DNA from: Knoxdaviesia capensis
Lineage: Eukaryota > Ascomycota > Sordariomycetes > Microascales > Gondwanamycetaceae
DNA length: 64,000 nucleotides
Direction of reading: 5' to 3'
NCBI GenBank assembly: GCA_001510575.1
Contig: LNGK01000003.1
Coordinates: forward strand, 3,673,732 to 3,737,731
The stretch's first letter is position 1, and each line of letters opens with the position of its first letter. Below, one piece after another: positions 11,311 to 24,298 of the stretch. The notes beneath the pieces were generated by a model, which was not told where the DNA came from, did no database searches, and worked only from the letters and a program-made list of their open reading frames with translations. The translations under genes were made by a program, and so were the position numbers.

Positions 11311-14300
11311 GCCGGAACCGGCACCGACAGGGCCAGATGGTATGGGTTGATCAGGACAGATTGGACTCTTTGCTAGTGGGAACTCGAAGAAACGGCGAGG
11401 GACAACGGAGAGTGAGGTCGAGCGAGATGGAAGCATTCTTACATAGGTCGTGTTGCTGAGTACGGGACACACACGCCGGATATAAAGGGAGACAATCGTC
11501 CGTCTGTGCAGGTGGATTTCGTATTATACTTTCTTTCTTCTCTCTCTATTGCTTCTCCCCATTCTTCTTCTTTTTTCCTTCTCCTCCCGCAGATTCAAAT
11601 TCTGGGTTTGTTTTCAGTCTCTCGCCGGATTTCACGGTGCTTATTTTTTTCTTTTTTGGTTGGAGATATCGTCGATTATCTCGGTCCGTCTGATTCTTGG
11701 CCTCGATGGTCTCCTGGCTCGTACCAAGACTTTTTGTCTTGTCCTTCGATCGCTCCCTCGCCCAGTGAAGCGCGCGCTGCCTACCAATCGAGATCTTAGG
11801 TGTGTATGTGCTGGGCCAAGCCGTCGTCTTACGGACTTCTATTATTACCACGTATCTATACACCCTCGTCTCAGGCTAGAGCCAGTCTTCTCGCTGTTTT
11901 TTTTCCCGTCACTTTTGGTCGTCTGCCTCGCTCTATCTCTTGCTTTGCTTTGCTGGCTCGATCTTCCCGCATGTGACTGTGGCTTGGCTGTTCTTGGGGG
12001 GTTGTGCTTGGCTTGACTGGTGTGGGTGAGACCCGGCCGGTTGCTTTCTGGCTTCTGCTATGGCTGGGTCTCGGTCTCTGCTTGTGCCGGTGGTTGGCTG
12101 TCTTGGTCCTGGGTGTTCATACACGCTCTTGGCTAACAGTTGATGCTCTAGACGGGCTATCTTCTTCAGTGATGAGATAGATTCGCTGCTCGCTGACCTG
12201 CCCATCTGTTTGTGTGTTGAGTATCACGCGATGCACTACAGACAGCACACACACACTCTCTCTCTCCGTCCCTCTCTCTGTTCTACTTCCCCAGCGATAG
12301 CTCCAGCCAAGCCCCCGACCCAACCCGATGGCAGCCGTCCAACGCCGAACACCATCACATCACATCACATCACACATGTTGCAACCACTTCGACCTTCCG
12401 CATCTGATATCTCGACGACAAACGGCAATATCTCCAACCGTCTTGGGTTTCCGCCTCCTCCAACCTGTGCCCTGTCAAGGCAAAAGCTTGTCGTGACATG
12501 ATTGGGCCACCTCGACGACGATAAGGAACCAAACGAGCCAACACCCACCACCCTTCTCAAGGGGAGCCTTGCTGTCCCGATACGCCTTCCGAAGTTCCCT
12601 CGTTCGTTCTGGCCCCATGAGGTGAGAGGCAAGAGATAACACACAAACGTCCCCGGCCACCGCTTATCACAAAACACCCGCCAAGGGGGGGGGCAAGTCA
12701 TACTGTACCAAAATGGTTTGCAGCACTCGTTTTGCCTCTCCTCCCACGGTCGTCCTTCTAAATCCAGCTACCGTTCCGAAGATTGGCCAGAGATAGGAAG
12801 GATGGAGGAGGAGAGGCAGGGCCGATAGCCAAGGAAGCGAAAAGTAAGTTCCACCGCGTCTCTCTCCCCCTCTCTCTCTCTCTGTCGACAGATCACGGGC
12901 CAAGCAACCCAAAGAACACGGCGAAATGTGGAAATTTGGGGGGGAGCATGGGGCAAAGACCAAATGAGAGAGAAGGGTTTGTTCGCCAAGGCCTTTGAAA
13001 GGTCCCATAGGGATCAAGAAGAAGAAAAAGAACGAAAAGTCCGGGCCCTTCCTCTGCTGTTTTATTTTTATCCCCCCGCCCGCCGGCATATTGTATGGTC
13101 GTCTGTGGCCGTCCAAGGAACTTTTCCAAAGTTCCCTGCCTTCAGTTGCATCCCATCTGTGCATTATGCTTGGTTCTATTAGAAAAGTCCCTTTGCTTGA
13201 GGGCCAAGCCCTCCAGCCAAGCCTTGCGTGCCCGTTTTTGTTCGTCCAAAATTCCCTATGTAACCCTACAAACAGTGCTCATGAATAGGGAACATCTCCC
13301 ACTTGCTCTCTCTCACCCCCCCCACCTCCCCTCCCACCCTTCCTCTCCGCCCTGAGTTAGCCCCGTTCAGTTTGGCTTGCCTTTGGGTCTTTCTATGCAT
13401 TAGTCTGGCATGGAAAAAAAAAGATCCCATCAGGCGCGATGATCTAGCCCTGAAACGAGATGGAAGATTCTACCACGAGTGATAAAGAGGCCGTCGTGGG
13501 TGGGAGATTGTGGGAGGGGGGGAATGCAGTGTGATTCGCTTTCTCCGCTTGGGGTTGGCCTATTTGGGGCAAAAGGGCAATGCAGAGCACTTTTTTCTGT
13601 TGTCTGTATACCGGACTTTGCGCAAGAGTGTGATGGATGGGAAGCAGAGGAGCCAACCCATCCATCTGGAATTGCCACTTTCGCTGAGCTCCAGAGTTGG
13701 AGTTGGTCGGTAAATCTGCCTTGACCGGATATCTACAGGTCTATTTGTCCTTTGGTGGCCAAGGTGATAACGATTGGCCGCGCGGACTGCGGTGAGTGGT
13801 GGGTTGAGCTTCCGTTCCTGGGCGTGATCGGGTTATCTGGGATCATTTGGTGGCGTTCTTCACTTAATAGAGCCTCGGTTTGAAAGATCCTGGCCGGGCC
13901 TTGGGGTTCCTGGTGCGGTAAATTGGACAGTACGTTGGAGAACAGGTAGGTGAGGGCGGGATGACAAGGCCGCTTGGAAGGTGGTGAGGAGATTGATGGG
14001 AAAGACACGGAATGAATGGCTGGGTTACTTGGTTTGTGTGTGAACTTACAAGCAGGACGGACACCGACGACAACACATCAACCCCCAGACAATCACGAGT
14101 GTTTCGATGCCTGAAGCTCCGCCCTCAAGATACGATGCCACCCACCACCATCCAACGGACTTGTTGCCAACTCCAGCTGAGAGAGGATTCTGTCGGCGAT
14201 AAGTGACAGACAAGCCCGCATATCGTAGGCTGGTGGTCCCGAGAATGGCCGTCCATCCAACCTCCAAGACCACCATAGCGTTACCTTCTCGCAGCGGCTT

Positions 14301-15317
14301 ACTGCAGCATCATTTTCGATGGACGGCTATCACGAGCAACACTGGGCGTTGGTGTTGGCTGCCTCTCCCAAGAAGTCCCATCGTCCGGCCTGTCGGAACC
14401 ACCTTCAAAAAGCCAACTGAATGCCACATGCAACCGGAAGGGCCACTTACACAGCGTTTTGATGTGGTGTCCTTAGTGTTATTTGAGTGGCTGTGGCCGG
14501 ATCTGGAACCACACAAGCAGCCGGCGCCCAAACAAAACCACGGCCCACCACAACACCAACCTTGTCCCAAAATCCCCCAGCCATGCCAGCTTGCGCCAGC
14601 AAATCCCAGCCATTGTTGTACAGAAATGGTGAGAAATCCCGATACAACGATAAACTCACCTCGACGGCCAGGATTGGGGCGAATCTATGCATCTACACGG
14701 TACAAGCGCCAAGGTTCGTGAGGGTTTGGAGAGTTTGGCTGGTCCGTGACCTGCACGCTGGGTCTGATCTGAGCATTTGGACTGCAGGAGAGGGCCGAGA
14801 AGGGGTGTTACTGGGGCTGCTGGCACCGAGATGGAGCGGCGGATGGCGTGTATCCGAGATATCCCAGCAATAGACATGAATTCTCACCACCGCATCTGTT
14901 CTGGACACTCCAGACAGCCTTGCTGCATGGTCGACGTGGCTGACGTGTGATTGCTCTCGATGGACGGGCCATTTTGAGTGCTATGCGACGCAATGTGAGG
15001 AGAAGAACAGCAACACCGAGCATTCAGCAGCTCCGAGCTGCCACCCTGGACAGCAAACCGGCCCACGAGGCTACCATCCAGCTCCAAAACCTCTGAAGCA
15101 GGTGGTATCTGTCCAACCGCTGGGGGGAGAGGGGGACGACGGAGGAGCAACTGGTTCTGGTCTCTCTGCTCCGCTCTCCTGATGTGCCAAGGTCTGGCGA
15201 TATGAGAGGATAGTGAACAGCTAATATGGGTTGGTGATGATATGGGGTGTATGGAGCGAATCAGATCACGGGAAGCCGGGGGGCCACGGCGGACCCGCGG
15301 AACCTTTGATTGTCTTG

Positions 15318-15347
15318 GCTGCAACGCTGCAACGCTGCAACGCTGCC
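15318..15347. repeat. 8-bp tandem repeat (GCTGCAAC, about 3.75 copies)
   Basis: Three perfect GCTGCAAC units and a partial fourth (GCTGCC) lie head to tail within the non-coding stretch. Confidence 0.9.
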
Positions 15348-16968
15348 ATGGCCCTGCAGGAGCTCTCCCAGTGTCCACAGGTTCATTTGCATGTTGTATG
15401 TTGGTGGTGGTAGTGAATGTGTGAACAGTCACTGTGAGGGTGGATGGAGTTTAACAAGGTAAGCACGCGTCTATTGGAAGGAGATAAAGCCAGGTATAGA
15501 GGAGAGCTTACAGCTCAGTACCTTTTATTTTTGACTTTGTACTACTCCATGTCACTTGTGGCAACCGAGAAAAACGCCTCCGTCCGGATCAAAGCGAACG
15601 GCCCAGATTCTGCCTACGTGATAGCGGCGAGAAAAAACCGGAAGAAGAGGCCACTCTGGACCAGATGAGCCAGCCCACACCAGCAAGAGCCAACCAAGGT
15701 CGGGACTCATTTTTAGGAACACCACCAAGCCACCATAACGCGGAAAAGCCAAACGGAACGGTGTGAAATCCTGCCCAGTAACTGATTTTCTTGGTCCTCG
15801 GAATGGAGACTCTGGGGCTTGGCGATGGCAAACATTGGTGCCAACCCACAACCCAGATATCAGGCCAAACGAACATCATTCCCAAGCGTGGGGTGAGAGC
15901 AGAGCACAGTTATCTTAAGCCCGAACTCGGAACGCCGAACCACCCAGACACGCGGTTGAGTCATTCGGGCGGAGCAGATATATGTACAGTATGTCTGTCC
16001 TGTATAGGGCGCCGGAGGGAACCCTTCGTCAGTTACTTATTTTCCAACACCCAACGTGTGCAGCAACACCACAAGATACTGTACACAAGTCGTCCCGAAG
16101 AGCTCGTACTGTACACCGTTTGGGAGCTCACCATATATTCGAGTTGTGCGATCCACTGTGTAACCCGTAAGCCATGCATGAATCGATGAGTGCCGGGCCT
16201 GAGGCGCGCGTGGAAGTCCCATCGACCTTCCTATTTCGGAGCATTTACATCTGCAACACTGAAGTTACCAGGATTGTAGAATTGAGGAGAAGCATTGGGG
16301 AAAACGAGACCCAGAGAGACATGGTATGCCTGCCAGAGCGATTGTGTTAGGGTTGGGGTTGGCGATGTGAGCATCAGGTGTAAGTCGAGATAAGGACGCA
16401 ATCCTTCAACAGATGGATCGACTTGTGGATTGATTTGCCGGCGCCTTGCCGGACCAACCTCGCCCCTGACAGACACGGTATTGATTGCTTTCACATGCAA
16501 ACGAAGCTAGCTCTGGCAGCGGTGAATGCACTGGTAACTCTGTTTTGCTGTTCACCGAGCGATACCGGACTGTATCGATACTGCTGCTACCCACACACGA
16601 ACTTGATATGACCACACTCGACCTTGATATGATGCACATAACTCTTCGTGATGTGCATATTTTGGCTAGACTTTCTGTTTAGTGAAGAGGACCTAGGGAG
16701 AAAATAACGCGTGGTCTCTCCTCGCTGCTCGGAACAGCCAGACCGAGGACGAACCTCCTCGTCCAGAGAAACCAAGACTTGACCACAGGCAGTTAGTATT
16801 ATCATTACCTGGACTCCTGGATAGAAGCAGAAGCCCAGTTCCAATTTACTACTCCACAACGGGAGAGACAGCCAAGACCCAACCCAGAAAAAAGGGCCCA
16901 GGCCGGAGGAAGTGAGGAAATGGGCCAAGGCAGGGGGTGGTGGTTGGCGGCGCAGGACCCAGAATTAA

Positions 16969-16995
16969 ACACACACACACACACACACACACACA
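16969..16995. repeat. AC dinucleotide microsatellite
   Basis: About thirteen uninterrupted AC units in non-coding DNA. Confidence 0.95.
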
Positions 16996-17447
16996 TGAAC
17001 GCTCTCTTCGCCTACTCACTTTCTCACTGCGTGTTTGTACCGCCAAGGCCAACAAAAGGGCCTGTAACTGCTACTGTAGAGAACGACCAACGAGAATCGG
17101 GGTGGTGTGATTAGCTGGAGGAATACGAAGATCTAGAAGAAGGCCAGACACGGCGCTGGCCTTCATTTGCTGGGCTGGGCACTCTACATGCATGCAGTAG
17201 CCGCCAATGGACAATACATACAGAAGACACTGCCTAACACGTTTATACCGGGCCTGTGCAAGTTATGCACTGCTCTTGGAAATAATGACAGGACCTCTGG
17301 ACGTGTGAGTCGTCGTACGAAGCAACGCGTCAGACGTGCGTAAGGGCGACTAATTGCCCACATACAGTTCTATAACCCGTGGAACTTCATATATCAAAAA
17401 CGGGATGTGGGCTATCAACCCGTCGATAGCAGACATATACTAAACAA

Positions 17448-17473
17448 TACAGTACAGTATAGTACAGTACACC
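17448..17473. repeat. Cluster of overlapping GTACAGTA motifs
   Basis: Two tandem TACAGTACAGTA-type blocks separated by a few bases, the densest occurrence of the recurring TACTGTACAGTA motif in this window. Confidence 0.8.
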
Positions 17474-18184
17474 AGACCGGGATTCCCTAGGCTGGACAAA
17501 AAGGGGGGATAAAAAAGTATAAAATCCCCGGCACCAGTTACAGTTTTCAGATCTACAGTGGTCGGTCTAACTGTAACAAGCATAGACGTCCAAGGGTGTT
17601 CATGACTTGACTTGGTCCTAGCGAAGACTGCGGAACTGGGAGTACCGGTCTCTCTATTCCCACCAGCCTCGGTACTTACAGTCTGCATCTACTCGCTGTA
17701 TAGGCCACGGCGTATACCAACTTGGCAACCACTTAATTAAATCACGCCCGCCGGACGTCGAAATGCCCATAATCAGTGGGTAATTACAGGGTTGGACTTC
17801 GATCCTGTCTGTCCTCTGATCTGCTGAGGAGGAAGGGGAGGAAACACATATCACATTAAAACACACCAGCCCTGTCAAGTGATACCGCCAGAAGTCAAGG
17901 GCCGTTAAGTCCTAAGGCCCAAAGGTCTCACTGGCTGCCATTTTGTGCGTCTCTCTTCTCGAAGATAATCTTAGGTCTAACCCTTGGCAAAGGCTAGCAT
18001 CGTGGGCCAAGGAATTGCACTTGCTCTAGGGAGACCCGGACGAGATAAGGCGTGAGATCCAACGACCTGAAAGTATATCACACCCAAAGGTCTTCTCTCT
18101 CTCGCCCCCTACTCCCTCATGTCATATTGCGTGAACCTGAGATGGAGGGACCAGCGGCGGAGGCAGCCGTTCCTTTGTGTGCAT

Positions 18185-18205
18185 TCTCTCTCTCTCTCTC
18201 TCTCT
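18185..18205. repeat. CT dinucleotide microsatellite
   Basis: About ten TC/CT units next to a CAG that could act as a splice acceptor. No exon is recognised downstream. Confidence 0.9.
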
Positions 18206-19863
18206 GACAGCCAAGACGTGCCCGTCCCCCAAGACTTCGCCCAGTCCCAGAGAAGAAGCTGGCTTGCTCATCAGCAGTCTTGGCTGCTGAGGAACAGGAA
18301 TTGGCATTCCCTTCATGACTAAGAGACCGGCAGTGGGAGATCGTGGAAGCGTGCTCGCATCACTAATACGGGGGCCCTGGGCGGATGAGGGGTTTGAGGC
18401 AATGGTGATATCGAAGGTCGGGGGGCGTGTATAGACGGAGCTGGGAGGGGGATATTCGCTCTGATACATGTCCCATACCGTCTTTCTGTGCAGGCCGGTC
18501 GTCCAGTCCAGCTTGCTCCGAGTGTTTCCGTTGCCCCGTCCTCCGCCCACTCCACTCTGCTCCTCTCTTTTCTTCCGCCACATAATCTCTCCCCACTGTT
18601 CGCCCTGGGTGTCTCGTGTCTCTCTAGGATATCCAGGTATGAATTTGCGGTTTATTTTATCTTTTTTTTAAAGTGTATTCTACCTGTATTCCCAGCATCT
18701 GCTATCTCGAGTAAATTTGCTTTGCCCTGTATCGCCTATCCCGGGCTGTGGTGGTCTTGTGCCTGAACGATCACCGCCCAGCTTTTTGCATTAACGACCA
18801 GCCGTCGATCATTAAGATGAGAAAAAGATGACATCCAGGCATTTCACCCTTCCAACTGACAGGATAGTGGTTTTCGGGCCTGACAAATGACCAGCACGCG
18901 AGTGGACAGGCTGGATCTTGTCAAAGTGTACGCGCCTCACCGCTGCGATAGGGTTCCCCGATTAATGGTAGATGGAAGTTTATCTCAACTAACATCCGGT
19001 AGATTAAAGAACCCGCCATCTCTCGATATATCGTTCCTTTTTTTCTTCTTCATTTTTTTCCCCTTCCTCTTCTTTACCCCTGGTCCCGGAGAGTGTTCTA
19101 TTCTGGCCTCCTTTTTTGTTCTACGCTACTTTTAGAGCCCGGCAGTCGTCTATGTAACTTTGTTTTTTCTGAGATGGTCCATACAATATGTGTCCTCTTA
19201 TTAAACGGCGTGTAGCACTGCTGTGCTTCCGTGCATGTGTGAGCCGGCGAAGTACAGGGAAACTTACTTACATCACACAGGAACAGAGCATGATACGGTG
19301 GGATCAACCTATTCTGGCATAAACTTGCCTGTCCTCTCCTCTCTCTTTTATCATCTTGGCTGTCCATCTCATCTAGCTCTTCCCTAAATCATGGCTTCCA
19401 TATGTATCTGCAATCCTAGGAGCACTTATCTACCCACCGTCCTCCTGTTGTCCCTTCTGTTACCTTCTTCCCCTTCCTCGTAGTGTTGCATGTGCATGGT
19501 GTGGCGTCTAGTCCCATTAACACAATCCTAGTAGCATGTGCCTCACGGACGCTGTGGGAAAGTGGACTCGGCGTGCAATATCGGCGGAATGATATTGGGA
19601 CTCTGGGATGAAATGATTCTGGTGCTGGTTGATTGATACCGCGCCCAGAGCCTTGGCTCTCGTTCACAAGCTGCCAAAACCGGATGAAGTCAAGAAAAGG
19701 AGCAAAAGAATGCGAGGGAACACATGGTATGGCTGGCACCATTCTTCGCCGTGCCTTGCTATATTGCACGGTGACACCACAGCTCGGCTCACCGTTTGGA
19801 GTCAGTCTCTCGGCTGTTGCGTCTGTCTGCCCTGGCACCTCGCCATGGTCCTTGTCTCTCTTC

Positions 19864-19889
19864 CTCTCTCTCTCTCTCTCTCTCTCTCT
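19864..19889. repeat. CT dinucleotide microsatellite
   Basis: About thirteen CT units. It produces the apparent 206-codon minus-strand ORF with a repeated Arg-Glu run, which I do not accept as a gene. Confidence 0.9.
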
Positions 19890-21383
19890 ATGGAGTAGGC
19901 CCCCCCGGGGTCGAGAGAGACCATGGAGGGGGAGATAGGAGGACAACGAGATATGGAGACAGCCAGCATAGCGTCTCCCCCCATATTCATCCCAAAGTAC
20001 CACCACCACCAAGAGTGTTCCCAAAGATAGGAGCAAGAGATGATATCAGGTCTTCTGCATCGGGTCTCCCCTCATCCCTCCCCCCACTCTGTACCATATA
20101 GCTTGAAGCTTGGGATGCGAAGTGTATGCTAGGTAGAAGAATGCCAAAAGAGACAAAGATCCCAAAATCCCTGACGGTGTGTGGCCTCTAACCGCCAAAT
20201 TCTCTCACCACTTGGAGCTTCTTATCGTCCTATTTCGCCATTTGCGTTTCTTTTTAGCCCGTGGTAGTTTGCTCGGCGTGAAGCTCTTGGCTTTGTGGGT
20301 AGTTGCTGTCTTGTCTCCTCACTGGTGTGTTCTCGGCCCGCCAGGGGAGGGGTGCATGTAGACATATGTCCAGCGGCACACAAACGAACTCGCTCATATT
20401 CCATTATCAAGCATCGCAGGATGCGGAAGACACAGAGAGAGTCTTCTTTTTTCAAACGCACACTCATGAGGGGACATACTAGAGAATGAATGGCCGTCTC
20501 TGAGTGCTTCTCTGACTCTCTACCGTCCTCCTCCTCCTCCTCGGTAAGTCTCTCCGGCGGCGCTTCTCCTCCTCATTGCCACACTTATTCCACGCCCTCT
20601 GCCCTCCCCCACCCTCATGTGTGCCCAGACTGTGCCCCTGTTCATATTCGATGGAAGAAGGCCCTGTTCGATGGAAGGAACTTTGTGTCTCCTCGAAGGG
20701 TGGTTCGTGCGTTCCATGGCGTTTTTGCTGGGATGTTTATGCTTTTTTGCTCTTCGTCCACTCCTCCTCACCCTCTCCCACATTGTCTCTCACCCTCTCA
20801 CCCTCACACTCTCTCGCAGTTTGCCTCTCTCTCAAACTCTCTCAATCCCCCTCGTCACACACCCCCATTTCATCTCTCTACCCACCCACCCCCCTTTCCA
20901 CCCTCTCTGCCTGGTCTCTGTGGCTGTTGTTGGTCTTGGTGCTCTCCTCCTCCTCCTCTCCCCCCACCTCAGTCTTGATCGTGCTCCTGCTTCCTGTTTG
21001 GGCTCCCTGGGGTGACATTGCTCGCCTTCAAATCTCATCCACGGCTCCCTGGCCTGGTCCCAAGCTCTGCCCTTTTCCCATTTCTCTCCTGTCCCTGTTA
21101 AACTTGATGCTGCAATGTAATCCGTAAAGCGCCAAGTTTGCCCGTCCCTGATATTGCCTTCTTGTGTGTTGCGAGCTGTGGAGGACCCCCCGCCTCGACT
21201 GGGTTGATTTGATGCTTCTGATAAAACACTGTAACCTATCAGTCCGTCGGCTCCACTGTGGACTTTGTGTGCCTTGTCTGTTGTCTCCCTCCCACCCCCA
21301 TGGTTATCTTTGATTGACCTTCATATATCCAGCTTAATATGTTGGCGTAAAGGCATGCGAATCTCCTACCTTGCGGATATGGG

Positions 21384-21391
21384 AATATAAG
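21384..21391 (+). promoter_or_regulatory. TATA-like element of the OPT gene with CT-rich leader
   Basis: AATATAAG lies about 230 nt upstream of the ATG at 21613, followed by a CT-rich leader (21401-21605) that includes CTCCTC and CTCTCT runs. This is a standard fungal core promoter arrangement, and the proximal promoter appears compact despite the large upstream gap. Confidence 0.45.
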
Positions 21392-21612
21392 ACCATCCCG
21401 TCTCCCCCCTCAAGTGGTCTCGAGATTCTCTTTTCTTTTCCCTTTCGTGATCCAGGATCCTGAGAGCATCCCTTCATCCCCTCCTCCTCCTCCTCCTCCT
21501 CCCTTTTCCAACCCTTATAGACTGCCCAGCAGCTTAAGGAGAAAGCAACATTGGATCATTAAGACAATCTCTCGGTCTATCTCTCTCTCTCTCCCCTTCT
21601 CACTTGCCAACC

Positions 21613-24298
21613 ATGGCTGCCAAAGACTCGAGTGTCGGCGTCATGGTCGACGAGAAGGCCCCCGTGCCTGTAAGTGACTCACTCCGTATCCATCTCGGCG
21701 ACTAGTCTGTTGAGAGAACATCTCCCCGCCGCTCTCGCTAACGCACAACTCTCTCTCTCTCTCTCTCCGGCCAAACAGCACGTCGCGACCGACCTCAATG
21801 AAGGCGACCGCCGCCTGGAAGGTCGCATGGACGTGACCGAGGATGATTACATCGAGGCCAAGGGCATTGCCGCCAACCTTACCCTCGAGGAGGTCCGCAA
21901 GATGTTGGTGTCGGTGCTTGCTATCCACAAGACCGACCCCAACTTCCCCCACGATACCATCATGCGTATCGAGGACTTCCTCAACAACGAGGATCTCGAG
22001 GAGTCCCCCGAGAAGTACGAGGACCTCATCTGGGAGATGAAGATCGAGGCTGCCCTCATCACCAACAACTCTCCCTACGCCGAGGTGCGTGCCGTCGTCG
22101 ACAACACCGACGACCCGGAGACTCCCTGCGGTACCATCCGTGCCTGGACCATCGGTATCCTCTTCTCCGTGCTGCTGGCCGCCATCAACCAGCTGTTCTC
22201 CATCCGTCAGCCCAGCATCAACATCGACTCCAACGTCGCCCAGCTGCTCGCCTACCCCATCGGCAAGGCCTGGGAGCGCTTCCTGCCCAACATTGTCTTC
22301 AACATCCCCTACTTCGGACCCATCGGCCTTAACCCCGGCAAGTTCAACAAGAAGGAGCACATGCTCATCGCCATCATGGCCAACACCGCCAAGTCGCTGC
22401 CCTACACCCAGTACATCGTCTGGACCCAGGTGCTGCCGCAGTTCTTCAACCAGCAGTATGCCCGCGACTTCCAGTACCAGATCCTCATTGCCCTGTCGAC
22501 CAACTTCATTGGTTACGGTCTGGCTGGTCTGACCCGCCGGTTCCTCGTGTACCCCTCGTACTGCGTGTGGCCGGCGTCGCTCGTCACCATTGCCCTTAAC
22601 GATGCCATGCACTCTACCGACAACTCGCCGGTCGCTGGCCCGTTCAAGCGCGTGTACACCATGTCGCGTTTCCGCTTCTTCATCATGTCGTTCACCGCCA
22701 TGTTCGTGTACTTCTGGTTCCCCAACTACATCTTCCAGATCCTCACCTACTTCTCGTGGATGACCTGGATCGCCCCCAACAACCACAACCTGACAGTCCT
22801 CACCGGCTTCAACACCGGCCTGGGTCTGTTCAACCCGTGGCCCACTTTCGACTGGAACGTCTTGCTGTTCGATGGCCTTGACCCTCTCATGGTGCCGTTC
22901 TTCTCGACCCTCAACCGTACCCTCGGCATGTTCCTGTGCGGCTTCGTCATCCTGGGCGTCTACTACACCAACACGTGGAACACCGGATACATCATGATCA
23001 ACACCAACCGTCTGTTCGACCACTTCGGCAACCGCTACAACGTCAGCCGTGCCATCGACTCGCGTGGTATGTTCGATCTGGAGAAGTACATGGACTACTC
23101 TGCCCCTTACCTTGGTGCTGCCAACGCCCTCATCTACGGCGCTTTCTTCGCCGTGTATGCTGCCGTTGTCACCCACGTCGTCCTGTTCCACCGTTATGAG
23201 GTTAGCATGGGTTTCAAGAACCTGTGGAACTCTCTCCGCAACAAGAAGGATGATGACCAGAACTACAAGGATGTGCATAACCGCCTGATGGCTGCCTACC
23301 CCGAAGTTTCTGAGTGGTGGTACCTCGGCACCCTCGTGATTGCCATCGCCTTCGGTGTTGCCGGTATCGCCAGCTACGACACCTACACCACCGTCGGTGT
23401 CGTCTTCTACGGTATCGCTCTGTGCCTGCTCTTCGTCATCCCCATTGGTATCGTGACTGCTATCACCGGTGTCCAGGTCACCCTCAACGTGCTCGCCGAG
23501 TTCATTGGTGGTCTTTGGGTCGAGGGTAACGCCTTGGCCATGAACTTCTTCAAGTCGTTCGGTTATGTGACCTGCGCCCACGCTCTCTCTTTCGCCAACG
23601 ACTTGAAGGTTGCTCACTACCTCAAGATTCCTCCCCGTCAGACCTTCGCCTGCCAGATGATTGCGACCCTGATCTCAACCATCATCACCACTGCCGTGCT
23701 CAAGGTCCAGGTCGACATTGAGGATGTCTGCACCACCCAAGCGCCTATGCGTTTCTTCTGCCCCGGACCCACCACCTTCTTCACCGCTGCCGTCCTTTGG
23801 GGAACTGTCGGCCCGAACCGTGTGTTCGGATACCACGGCCAGTACGGCTGGCTGCTGATGGGTTTCCCTCTCGGTATCGTCTCGGTGGTCGTCTACTGGG
23901 GCTTCCACAAGTTGTACCCCAGCAGCCGTGTGATCCGCCAGATCCACCCTGTCGCTCTGTGGTACGGCTGCCTCAGCTACGCCCCGTACTCTTTCTCGTA
24001 CGCCTGGCCCGCTGTCCCCGTTGCCGCCCTCTCGTGGCTGTACGTCCGCAAGCGCTACCTCGCCTTCTGGTCGCGGTACAACTTTGTGCTGTCGGCCTCG
24101 TTCTCGGCCGGTATTGCCATTGCCGGCATCATCATGCTCTTCTCCGTCCAGTGGGTCGGTGTTGAGATTGATTGGTGGGGCAACAACCAGGTCGGCGCTG
24201 GCTGCGAGGGCGTTGGCTGCAAGCTCAAGGTGCTTGCCAAGGGCGAGCACTTCAAGCCCTGGTGGAACCCCGATAAGGTTCCCGCCCCGGGCCTGTAG
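21613..24298 (+). CDS. Oligopeptide transporter, OPT family
   Basis: A plasma-membrane, proton-coupled importer of small peptides, by family. Exon 1 (21613-21669) encodes MAAKDSSVGVMVDEKAPVP. Intron 21670-21778 (GTAAGT...ACAG, with a CT run before the acceptor) leads to exon 2 (21779-24298). The product is 858 residues, normal for the family. The family signature SPYAEVR is at residues 117-123, just before the first membrane segment, and KIPPRQTF starts at residue 635. Many hydrophobic segments follow (about 14-16), for example GTIRAWTIGILFSVLLAAINQLF and FRFFIMSFTAMFVYFWF. The cytosolic N-terminal 120 residues are acidic. A second in-frame ATG inside exon 2 would lose the first 19 residues, but the clean short intron supports the upstream start. 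Substrate cannot be told from sequence, and glutathione or siderophore-peptide transport are alternatives within the family. Confidence 0.95.

Larger units (their letters stand above)
8987..21612. other. 12.6-kb stretch with no recognised gene, upstream of the OPT transporter
   Basis: I find no ORF with recognisable domains, no convincing exon chain, and no tRNA or 5S rRNA. ORFs of up to 206 codons (for example 14203-14721 plus, 14884-15432 minus, 19416-20036 minus) have no family features and mostly overlap microsatellites. The stretch holds the scs7 3' flank, many CT-rich blocks (about 11500-12000, 12200-12300, 18080-18210, 20500-20960), a GT run, an AC run, two CT runs, an 8-bp tandem repeat, and several TACTGTAC/GTACAGTA motifs (12701, 15984, 16077, 16107, 17448-17473). 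The CT-rich blocks could mark starts of non-coding or unannotated transcripts. Confidence 0.6.

Noticed and set aside
14884..15432. 182-codon minus-strand ORF in the 12.6-kb gap
   Set aside because: No domain, composition of non-coding translation, and it spans an 8-bp tandem repeat.
19416..20036. 206-codon minus-strand ORF
   Set aside because: Held open by a CT microsatellite that encodes an Arg-Glu run; no family features.
8987..21612. tRNA or 5S rRNA genes in the gene-free stretch
   Set aside because: GTTCGA-like words were checked, but none had matching acceptor stems or an A box at the right distance; no 5S core was seen.
21641..23617. 658-codon minus-strand ORF across the OPT gene
   Set aside because: It is an antisense shadow produced by the strong C/G third-position bias of the transporter; its translation is Val/Gly/Glu/Asp-rich with no domain.
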